Made by a program: the position numbers and the translations under genes. Source: Nageia nagi (taxonomy: Eukaryota > Pinophyta). Taken from it: a stretch of 64,000 bases of DNA. Below are positions 51,001 to 61,439 of the stretch, piece by piece. The notes beneath the pieces were generated by a model, which did no database searches, had not been told where the DNA came from, and was given only the letters and a program-made list of their open reading frames with translations. Where the stretch lies: assembly GCA_050084985.1 (NCBI GenBank), contig JBITNC010000001.1, forward strand, positions 130,324,001 through 130,388,000. Reading direction: 5' to 3'. The first letter of the stretch is position 1, and each line of letters starts with the position of its first letter.

Positions 51001-52278
51001 TCACGTCAAATGTCTACCACAAACGAATCTTAGAGATTTTAAGTTTTGCATAGATAAATAATATTTAGCAATTCAAGATCTTCCAAGAAAAATTCTCTAC
51101 CAAAAAAACAAATAGAAAATAATGTTAGGGAATATATGATAAAACTTCACCGATACATACGGTAGAACTGCTACTATGTTTTTTGTGCAGATGGTCTCCC
51201 GCGTAAGTATGTTAAACGGTCCACGACGATAGTTTGGGATCTTCTCTTGAAAACAAAGAGGAGACGGGAAAAAGAGGACAGAGCTGAGAATGGGAATAAG
51301 AGGGCATAGCGAAGATAGAATCATTCCATTAGGAGGACAAAATTTTTATTTAAAAACAATTGATCATATAAAATCAATATTAAGTTTATATATATATATA
51401 TTATTTTGATATTATAGGTTTATCAACATTATTCATTGGATGTGAATTTTACTTGTATGTGATATCTTTAATTGTTATAACTGTTTGTTATATGTTGAGT
51501 TTTATTTGGTTAAAAAATTTGATCATATAATAAAAGATATTAGATTTTTTACTAAATAAATTAGAAGAAACTTTCAATAGTATTTTGGTATATTATGCCA
51601 AAAAAATATTAAATGAGTAGTTTATCGATTTAAGGATGATTTGATCTATCATTAAGAGTTTCAAAATATGAAGTACCATTGTCCTACATTGCACACTTTC
51701 TTTCAATATGACACCAACTTGCTATACCATGGTAGATGAAAGATAAGATTCGAGGGAATCGTAGCATGTAAACACACTTATACAATTTCATTTATTAGAG
51801 ATCCATTTACATTCATCATACATTAATCTATGAGTGAAATGAGAGGAGCACAAATAAAGACTATGCTAAACATATCTAAAAGGTATATGAAGAAAGATGC
51901 AAACAAATAAAAAAATAAGATAACATGAAGATTTATTGGTTAGACAAATCAAATCTAATAAAATTATGTTGATCTTTCCATGTATTTATAATTCTTACAA
52001 AGGCTATTGACTTTAAGTTGGTAGGCATTGCTCATTTCTTGAATGCTTTGTATAGGATCTCGCTATATTATTTTGGATTAGGTTGTAGTTGTGTCCTCCC
52101 ATTTTCAATCATATTTCTAATAGCTTTTGACCATAATTATGTTAGTTTAGGGTAGTTACCCCTCATAAATTGTCCAAGCCATGCTCCACGAACCCCTCAA
52201 TATTATTCCTAGTTTTAATTTGATCTTGACCCTTATTGTTGTTTGAAATTATTATTGGATGCATATATTTTTCTTCAT

Positions 52279-52297
52279 TGATCAATTACTAAATTTT
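52279..52297. repeat. 19-bp TSD of SINE, left
   Basis: TGATCAATTACTAAATTTT occurs here and at 52531-52549, exactly bordering the insert. Copy A of the segmental duplication has only one diverged version near 17.5 kb. Confidence 0.9.
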
Positions 52298-52530
52298 TTA
52301 GGTATGATTATGAGGCAAAATATTCTAGGAAACCCCTCACGACCACCAGTAGGATAAACTTTGAAGTCTCTTTCATCCACTTGGAAACTATGGACATGTA
52401 GTGCAACTATATCCAAACTGTAGCCAAATCGAAGCTTTGCTACAATTTTGTTAGATAAATTAGAGTACGATTCGAACTTGAGACCTTCTAAAGGCAAATC
52501 CAAGAACTTAACCATCACATTCGTTGGGGA
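52298..52530 (-). mobile_element. tRNA-derived SINE, 233 bp
   Basis: Minus-strand element beginning CCCCAACGAATGTGATGG at its 5' end. A box-A-like GATGGTTAAGTTCTTGG and a perfect box B GTTCGAATC (52469-52477) follow. The 3' end is A-rich. Perfect 19-bp target duplications indicate L1-type target-primed insertion and a fairly recent date. The 78-codon frame across it is fortuitous. Confidence 0.82.
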
Positions 52531-52800
52531 TGATCAATTACTAAATTTTATTTATTGATTTGTTATGTATTTTTTTTTTTAATGATAAGAATAATATGAT
52601 GATTCATTATACCATGTTAGTTTTTTTACATTGTTTTTACTTTTAATCTTCTTAGGTGGCAAAGTGGCCAATTTTTATTTGTAATAAATCAATTAGGATG
52701 TACTCTGGAGGAATAGAAAATATGATTGTAATATATTTTCAAATTCAATATATTCTTAATATTTATTGAGCATTTTCATTTATTGCATTTTGTAGATGCC

Positions 52801-54764
52801 TAAAAATGAATTTCCTTATATTAAATAATTCATTTTATAGCATCAATGAATATTTATTGTAAAAAGGGTTAAAATATACCCAAGGCAATGTAATTAATGT
52901 AATGGATAGTTGAATAAGGTAAGAGGTGTCAAATATCAAGAAATACGCCACAAGCAATGTATTATGCAATGATACAAAGAATCAAAGAGGATCAAAATGT
53001 TGTTATAAAATAATATCAAAGGTAGCATAAAGGATAAGGGTGAAGATCCAGAGAGAAAGATTAGAACATGCAGTATCATTAAATACTTGACCAACAAAGG
53101 TGTTTTGTAATCCACTTATTCATAGATTTGCTACACCCTTTGTCTTATTCTACATACTTCAATTCATGTGCATGGATCTACTTCATTAAGGCTATTAATG
53201 ATGTTCGTTATGCATAGTATGCAATCGTGTTTGAAGTTTGATATGCAATACTCTTCATCTTATTCTACATACTTCAATTCATGCATGTGAATCTACTTCA
53301 TTAAGGATGTTAACAACATACGTTTCTTATAATGAGTTATCACATTTGATGTATGATTCGTGTTACTTTGTAATGATGTAGAACTAAAGAAGGTACCTCA
53401 TTTATCATGTTCATTTATTGACATATTTTTGATATATGCTTCAATATTACATTGTAGAAAAATAGTGCTTCGATTTATTATTCATGCATTATTTTTGGTC
53501 TACACATTTACTATTTTCTTATCCTCATTCTTTGCTAGATGTAAATTTTTTATTTCCTCCACTATGATTTTCATATTTAATTACCCCATCTTAAAGAAGA
53601 ATTTTTTCTTTTTTCAACATCATTTAAATTAGATTTCCAAAAAATGAAAGGATATTATGATATACATAGGACCTTATTTTTTTATGAAATAACTCACTAA
53701 TATCTCATTTACATTTAATTCCCATATTGGATATTAGATGATTTGTTGTATATTCTTTAATCATGAGATATGTTTCTAAAGTTTATCATTAGGGCTTTCG
53801 TGAATTGTATATAGATCCACTAGTGTAGGTAATTGTTTGATATTATACCAATAATAAAATAAAAATATTAGAACTAATTTTTCACAATCATAAAGAGACC
53901 CATGATTGAGCTTGTAAGACTATTCACATGCCTAACCTTTCAAACCTTTAAGAAAAAATCTACTACCAACTTATCAAAATTAGTGATTTTACACTAAATT
54001 CTTTTTCAAATAATAATAAATATTATCTTGGATTTCATTTTCCATTGAAAATATAAAATATTGGAGCTTTATAATCATTTATAAGAGGAGCATTCAAAAT
54101 TTCTAAAAATATGAGACTTTGATTAAGGCCCTTGTAAAGATATTGTGAATCATTTTGAATTTTTATTTATATTACATCAACCCTAGTTTGATATAATAAT
54201 TCCCTTAATTTTGATTCTTTTAAATCTTTTGTATAAAATAGGTGAAGTTGGGCCATAACATCTTAATTAGACTTGTTATTTTGATTTATTTATACATTGT
54301 AATTATTTGATTCCTTCCTGAAGAAAGTTTGGTATTTCTAGCTTCCATACCATTTTCTTGAAAGAAGTTTTAGATCATATTCAAATCATTGTAGATTAAA
54401 GCCATATTTGCTCAAAGTAAGACCAACATATTGGATACAAGGACAATCTAATATTTTGATTGTAAAATTAAAAAGAAAAAAGAAAAAATGAGTTGAGTTA
54501 AACAAAATATAGACACAATATAAATGTAACATATTAAAATAAATATAATTAAGTGTATCTATGAAATGAAAATTGGTACCTAACTAAAACCAAAAATGTA
54601 AGATTTAATATAATATTTACAAGGCATGATTTACAAAGGACATATTGTTATTGATAGATTAGAGGTAACATAATTTAATGTACTATTATAAAAATTTAAA
54701 TAAGAAATTAATTAATGTTTTAGCCACCTAGAAATGATTTCTTATTTATTCATAAATCATATTT
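52801..54764. other. AT-rich stretch, no gene recognised
   Basis: No coherent coding sequence; the frame at 53360-53632 (+) is low-complexity and hydrophobic. A 116-bp tandem repeat lies at 53142-53373. Confidence 0.45.
53142..53373. repeat. 116-bp tandem duplication
   Basis: TCTTATTCTACATACTTCA occurs at 53142 and 53258; the units also share CATGGATCTACTTCATTAAG-type sequence. The two copies are moderately diverged. Confidence 0.75.
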
Positions 54765-55130
54765 TAGGTACCTATATTTACAACAACTCTCAAACATTGC
54801 ATTTACAATAACTCTTTTATACATACAGTTCCTAGCTCTTTTGACTGCTAACATGACTTAAGGTTTATCCCCAAAAGTTATTTGCAACACCCACTAGATT
54901 TTGACTAGAAATTTATAAGGCAAAATATCAAAAATGAAGACTTGTATATAAAATAGCCAAATGTTGACAACACATGAAAGTCTTCAAAATTAAGACTAAT
55001 AGAAGACTCAAATTATATGTGAAAGGGAAGGAAGTTGGAATAGAAAGAATTTTCTAAAAAGAATGAAAGAATAAAAGAATGATAGTGTGTTACTCCAACT
55101 CAAAGTGCAATTATAAAAGAATACAATTTT
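54765..55130. repeat. ~360-bp block, copy 1
   Basis: Aligns with 56690-57075 in the same orientation; shared blocks include CTTTTGACT, AACTTAAGGTTTATCC-like sequence, TTATATGTGAAAGGGAAGG and AAGAATTTTCTAAAAAGAA. It probably belongs to the 3' non-coding/LTR part of the gypsy element. Confidence 0.75.
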
Positions 55131-56180
55131 TTTGAAAATGAAAATTTCTACTGTTGATCGGTATAATGTAACCTCAAAGGGTTTGGTCTAGTCGAGTTCT
55201 CCATTGCCCATAATAGTAGGTTCCTTGAAAGAGCAAAAGGTGGTGGGAATATGCTCGTGTTGGTTTTCTGCTCAATCTCTAGGTTATAGGCCAATTCCTA
55301 TCTATTATAAAGGTTTAAAGTAATAGGAGAGAGATAAAAAGTAGAGACTTACTGGAAAGAGATGAACACATTAAACTAAAATGTAAACAAGAACTACATA
55401 GCCCAAACATTGCAGCATAGGCAACAAATTGTAGCCAAGATTAAGAATAGTGAGCTATCTTATCCTTGGGGTCTCATAATCATAATACATAGCCATAACT
55501 TAAGATAACATTCCATACATAATATTCATAGAAACAATAAATAGCCACTTATTTAAAAAGGACAAAGCATTATCTATTTGCATTATCATGTATGAAAGCA
55601 TCTTCTAGACTTGGGTAAATTTGCTAGAATGTCCAACCTCATTGATTTCTAACAGTCCACCATTTGTACATTTACATTCCCTACTAGGTTGTTATCTATC
55701 ATCAATATACATAATTACTCATCTTAGATGAAGCTGGTGAATAAAAATATTTATAATAAATATCATAACTATGTTATATTACATAGTGAACAAATACCAA
55801 CAACATGACTATATAAGAATTTGCAATTTCTAAACAGTTGTATCCATTGAGCCATAATCTTTTTGACATGTTGTTGACTAATTGAAGAAGTAATCATTTG
55901 AAATTTGATAAGTATGATCTGGCACTATGCTTTATCGATATTCATCTACTTCTTTCCAACCACTAATGATCCATACTATAGTTTTGATTAAATAGATTAA
56001 TGGGGGTGGTGAATAATATATTAAGTAAGTTCAAGAAAAAACTACCACTGTTATGTGGAATTGAGTTAAATTTGACACATTAATAGGGCTTTAAGGGTCT
56101 AACACTTAAGATCAAGTAGACCTAGGGTGCTACTTCTTACCCTTTACTCTCAACTTAGTCTGGTAGGTTCTATTTCTTTT
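55131..56180. other. No gene recognised
   Basis: AT-rich sequence between the two ~360-bp blocks with no coherent frame. It may be part of the gypsy 3' region; no LTR boundary is evident. Confidence 0.4.
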
Positions 56181-56580
56181 CTTCAAGCTCTATTGATTAT
56201 CTGGCTCTCCTTAGTACTCACTAACTTTGGCTAAAAGTTTTGACATCATCTTAGAATCGATGAGCTTTATTTGGTATCTTCATGAATCATCACCCACCAT
56301 TACTTATTCTAGTACTTGTTGATTTTAGCCAAAAATGATGATGTCATTATTGAAAATCAATGGGTTCTATTTAGTATTTTCATGAATCATCACCTGCCAT
56401 TACTCATTTTGGGACCCACTAATTTTAACAAAAAATAATGATGTCACTATAGAAAATTGGTGGTTTGTATTTAGTATCTTCATGAATCATCACCTACCAT
56501 TACTTATTTTAGGACCTATTGATTTTAGCTAAAAAATGATGATGTTACTATTGAAAATCAACGTGTTCTATTTACTTCTA
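56181..56580. repeat. 100-bp tandem repeat, about four copies
   Basis: CATGAATCATCACC recurs at 56281, 56381 and 56481, an exact 100-bp period; a degenerate earlier unit starts near 56181. Units carry GATGATGTCA and TTTAGTAT blocks. Confidence 0.9.
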
Positions 56581-56645
56581 GGCATCTCCCACTAATTATT
56601 TGGACATAACTTGGGCCCACTTTTACAATAATTCCTAGACACTAT

Positions 56646-56770
56646 ATTTACAACAACTCCTAAATATGTTATTTACAACAACTCTTGAATATTGTTTTTA
56701 TGACAACTCTCGGATACCATATTTACATCTTCTCTTAAATATTGTATTTACAACAACTCTTCTACACATA
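56646..56770. repeat. 25-26-bp tandem repeat, five copies
   Basis: The motif ATTTACAACAACTCTTGAAT and variants recurs at about 56646, 56671, 56697, 56724 and 56749. Two related units occur at 54770-54825 in the duplicate block. Confidence 0.75.
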
Positions 56771-57075
56771 TAGTTCTTGGCTCTTTTGACTACTAACACA
56801 ACTTAAGGTTTATCCTTGGGAGTTATTTGCAACACCCGCTAGATTTTGACTAAAAATTTATAAGGAAAAACATCAAAGAACAAGACTTGTATATACAATA
56901 AACTAATGTTGACAACACCCAGAATTCTTCAAACTTAAGACTAACAAAAGACTCAAATTATATGTGAAAGGGAAGGAAGTTGGAATAGAAAGAATTTTCT
57001 AAAAAGAATGAAATAATAAAAGAATGATAGTATGTTACCCCAAATTAGAATGCATTTATGAAAAAATACAATCTT
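56690..57075. repeat. ~360-bp block, copy 2
   Basis: Partner of 54765-55130, located just beyond the end of the gypsy extra ORF, 1.93 kb from copy 1. Confidence 0.75.
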
Positions 57076-60000
57076 TTGGTAGCTCTAGGGGTCTCCACCT
57101 ACTGGAGAATAGGACCCATTATTTATTGCTTCAAGTTGCCTATTCAGATATAGATTTCATAGGAATATCAAGTGGTGAAATCAACTCTGTTAGGTGGAAG
57201 GAGTGCATCTTATTATTTAAATCCTTAAGGTATTAATAGTCAACTTGTGATAAAATAGGAGATGCTTGAATCTTTACAGTATCTACTTTGAAACCCATCA
57301 GAACATTCTCTAGCCTCCCAATGTGTAGGAACCTTATAATTGCTTCTTGGGTGAGATCATTTATTTATCATAAGTTTGAGATTTGCTTCTCATAATAAGA
57401 TTTTTTAAGGAATTGCATGGTATTATCTACCCACCTAGCAACACTACCATGTACATTTTATTCCTCCCATAATTTGAAAGCTTTCATTTCAATCAAAGAA
57501 TTTGTTAATAAAGCCCAATTCTATTGTGAGATGGTGTTTACTTATGTCCATATTGAACACCAAATTTTGGAGTTCACATATATCTTGAATCCTTCTCAAA
57601 TATGATTATCTTGGTCTAGGAGTAATGGCAGCTACATCTTCTTAGTCAAGACTCTTAACCAGCTCTGTATTTTTTCAATAAATAACCTTGGTATATCTAG
57701 AGCCAACCCATGGAGAGTGGTCTACATGTTGAACTATTTGATGGCTTGTAGTGTCTATTGTTTTAACAAATGCAAGTGTAACAAAGTCACCATCTTGTCT
57801 CCAACTTGCTCCACTAGGGATTTTTTTAAACCTTTTATGAGCAGTAATAGTTTCAAGTTGTCACCAAATAATACTTTGTTAGCTGCTATAATGGTTTGTA
57901 ATTTGACCTCAACTTGCTTGACCTTTTGGCCATCTATAATTGTAGCTTGAGCTTTAAGATGTTGTATGTTTTGATTTGCATTATCTAGCTCAACCTTTAT
58001 TTCTATCAAGCCCTTTTGAAATTCTTACTTTTGCTTATCAACCTTTGTAAGTAGGTCTTTGTTTTTATTCTATAGCTCAACCATTGTTTTATGTTTAAGG
58101 GAATAGTATTTTTTATATTGATCTATTTTATTATTCAATCTATCTATCTTAGTCTCCATTGCTTGAAGAATTTTACCAACTACCATTCAAGTATTTACAA
58201 AGAATATGGATTGGCCAATTTTTGGAGCACTCTGCATACTTATATCAATGATAGCCATGGGAGCAGTATCCAATTGTCCTTCTTTGAAATACATTTATGC
58301 TATCTTAATATTTCTTGTTTCTATTACCTTACTCAATTTTTTTGATTATTTCTCATGGGGCATAAGAGGTTTATTAACAAAAGTTTTCTAGTCAATGGGT
58401 TCTACAATTTACATAGAAAAAATTAATTTAATCTCATATTGGGAGGTTGTAGGAATTAAAGAATGAGAAGGAGTATTTACATCTAAAGTGGATGCTATGA
58501 CCTGTTGAATGAGTTTTGATTACTTTGGAGGTGAGAATTTTGAATTTCTATTCCTTTTTCTGCTTCCTTCATGACCTTATCTTCACTTTCAACCTTTTCC
58601 ACTGGGTCAAAGTCACCTTTCTTTCTATATTTATCATCACCATCATCACTTGGCCCACCTCTAGGTGTAGCTAGTACAAATCTTCCCACATCAAGTACAT
58701 TTCTCCCACCTTATTGAATTTCCATGTGTTCTTTTTTCAAGACTTTCTCTTTTTTGGGGACTTCCTTCTTAGCAACAATATATATGTTTTAAGGCTCTTG
58801 TAATTTCTCTACATCAAATATTTCTACCTCCTTTGCCACAATATCTAACATCTCTTATGTGATTTTGGAAGGTGGAGACATAGTCCTTTGTGATCTAGTC
58901 TATGTAGTGCAGGGTTTCTTTACTAGTTTTTCCTCTTTTTTTGGGGTCTATTATTTTTGAACAAGGGTTTGAATTCTTCTTCTCTTTTTTGAATATGACT
59001 CCTAGGAAGTAGTAGCAGTATCTAAGGAGTTTTATTCTCCCTTCTTGGAAGGCTCTTCTAAGCTAGATGGTTGTTCAACCTCTATCTATCTCACTCTTTA
59101 ACTATTTTTCCTCAAAAATTAGGGGCAAAAGGTTGGCCCAACTCTAGCAAGGGATCTTTAGAATACCTTAACTTCCAAAACTTATCATATTTTAATTTCT
59201 CAAATAATTCATTCTTAATATGATGGATCTTTATTATGTGTTCAAATCTAAACTTTATGAAATAATGAACCTTATTGGGGCCCTAACACAAATCTGTTAG
59301 TTGGGTGAGGACATCTAGATCGAGGGAAAAATCTTGTCACTTATTTTCTTAGCTCCTATATTTCTTTATCCCATCAAGGGTCATCCATGCCTTATTCATG
59401 GGTGTAAATTTCCATTCAGAATACATTTTTGCTTCTTGCTTCATTTTATTTACAAAATATTCTACATGAGGTCTATACTCATGGGTAAAGGCTGGATGCT
59501 TCTTGTTTGACCTTATTATTTTTTTCATCTCCACTAAAGGGTCATACATCCAAGAGGCTTCTACCATATCTAGTTTGAAATTTTGTACAATAAATTCTAC
59601 TATATTATCTTTACAACCTACTTCTAAAAGAGTAAATTTTTTAGTAGAAGCTGGTATATCTACAATAGATTTAATACTACCCTTAGATCTATTCTTAGTA
59701 TCTATAGCACATATTTTCTTGGTAATCTCTATAGAATATATCTGAGGTGTTACATACTTTGGTAAGAAAAAAGATTTTTCAAAATATGCATACCTCATAA
59801 TCAAGGTGCGATCTTTGAGAAAATACCAATCACCAACCTTATTTCCTTCCTATAGCTCTTGAACAGCACTCTTGCATAGTCTACTAGGGAGTCTTCCTAT
59901 TAAAATATACACTATCATTGCATAAAATTTATCCATGAACTTGTAATATGATCCATACAACTTAATCAAGACTAGAACCCTCAAATCAATCGGTATTGAT

Positions 60001-60938
60001 CCAATACTTGGGTTTATCAGTTAAATTGGTAGTCCTACCTCCACAAGTTTGTTAAGATTTTGATGGGTTAGGAGCAAAGAAAGATATGAAGAGTGTTTGA
60101 AGTCTAATTTTTCAATTTTGAAAATACATCTTTTTATCTCATTATAAATAAAGGCTAGAAAGTCATAGCAAATGTGTGCCTCTATGATATTGCAAGTCAT
60201 ATGCACCATGGCTTCATCTACTTCTATTTGGATTTTCTTCCCCAGAATAATCACTAGTGTCTATAACACCTCTCTATCCCTCTTATTTTCAAATAGAGTA
60301 ATTTCATAGCTTGGATAGAGTTATGTGGTTTTGTCTCCTATATATATTTCATCAATGCAGTTAATCATTTCATCTTCATTTATATAAAAATCACCTTTCT
60401 CTCTTTTTAAAAATATTTATTTCTTCACATGGAAATTCCAATCAACTGAGATAGTAAATGCTTGAAGAATATAATTAGGGGAGTAGTCGAGTATTAATTA
60501 AAATTTTAGCTCTATCTCCTCTCCCTACTCTTTATCCTTTAGCATTCTTATTTCATAACTTTTCTAGTTATGCCTATGTGCCATCGAATACAACAGTTCG
60601 AGGCAAGTGAATGATTCATAGGGCACATAATAAGCTAGGCCTTGGTCAATCATGAAGTCTCTCTTTGAGTGCACTAAAGCTTTTCTTTTTCTATCAATTT
60701 TGAGACTCATATGTTGCAAAAAGACATGATTGGGGTCGGCTCTCCATGTATCAATGCGGTTCATCAATCCCATCTTAGTCCAATTCACCCCCAAAGCATT
60801 CTTAAGGTATTCCTCTTGAATGGTAATTAGGTTGGCATCCACTTGTTCTACTTTAGTTGGAGTTGATGGTTTGGAATTCATCATAGTGTTAGCACTCTTT
60901 TTATAACCTCTAGTTTGCATTTGGAACTTAGAATCCAC
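57076..60938 (-). pseudogene. Large extra ORF downstream of gypsy pol, decayed
   Basis: From about 60938 one minus-strand frame runs at least to about 59050 without an indel, broken only by stops; it then continues in other frames to near 57076, in total about 1,290 codons. The start is unclear (GTG at 60938, first ATG at codon 7). Blocks: LGVNWTKMGLMNRIDTW, DEAMVHMTCNIIEAH, FTHEYRPHVEYFVNKMKQ, a Pro/Lys-rich part, DVGRFVLATPRGGPSDDGDD, and a coiled coil (IEIKVELDNANQNIQHLKA). No transmembrane segment or viral glycoprotein motif is visible. It lies on the same strand 3' of integrase, the place where Athila-type elements carry an env-like ORF and Tat-type elements other extra ORFs. Function unknown. 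Nearly every stop fits a C-to-T change of Gln or Arg codons. Confidence 0.6.
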
Positions 60939-61439
60939 ACTTTGTAAGGTCCTTCAACTCTATCTCTCCTTGCTCAATTCAACTCTATGAACACTATGCT
61001 TTGGTTACCATGAAAACTTGTATGCTCAAAAATGGCTAAGTGTTGAGTTAGATGGTAAGTGAGATGTTTTATTCATCTAGGATTTGTGACTGACATCTAT
61101 TAATGGTAATTAGTGCTTAAGATGTCAATATCCATGCATCATATGGATTGGGTGTCAATAGGTTAGATATGTCAACTTTGAGCATGCCAATTTTAAATTA
61201 GGGTAATAGTACAATGGTTTGAAGAATCTAAGGAAATCTTTCCTTAAATTCTTTCCTATTCAATTGACAGCTTAGTAGCACATTAACATTAACCCTACAT
61301 CATACCAAATTAATGTCGAGCATTAACAACTCTTTACTTTCTTGTAAGCTATGTCTAGAAGATGTACAAGCCTTAATTTTTTTAAAATTATATACACTAT
61401 AAAGTTTTTATTGAGTGTTACAAAATCACCTTATCACCT

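Larger units (their letters stand above)
51030..52800. repeat. Segmental duplication, copy B, right flank
   Basis: Counterpart of 15395-17775. It includes sequence that in copy A lies upstream of the P450 start, yet no P450 exon follows. It lacks the SINE of copy A and carries another SINE at 52298-52530. Confidence 0.75.

Noticed and set aside
52282-52518. 78-codon minus-strand frame as a small protein gene
   Set aside because: It lies within the SINE insertion, covering its box B, and is explained by that element.
54765-57075. The two ~360-bp blocks as LTRs of a small element
   Set aside because: No TG/CA ends, primer-binding site, polypurine tract or target duplication could be found at their limits.
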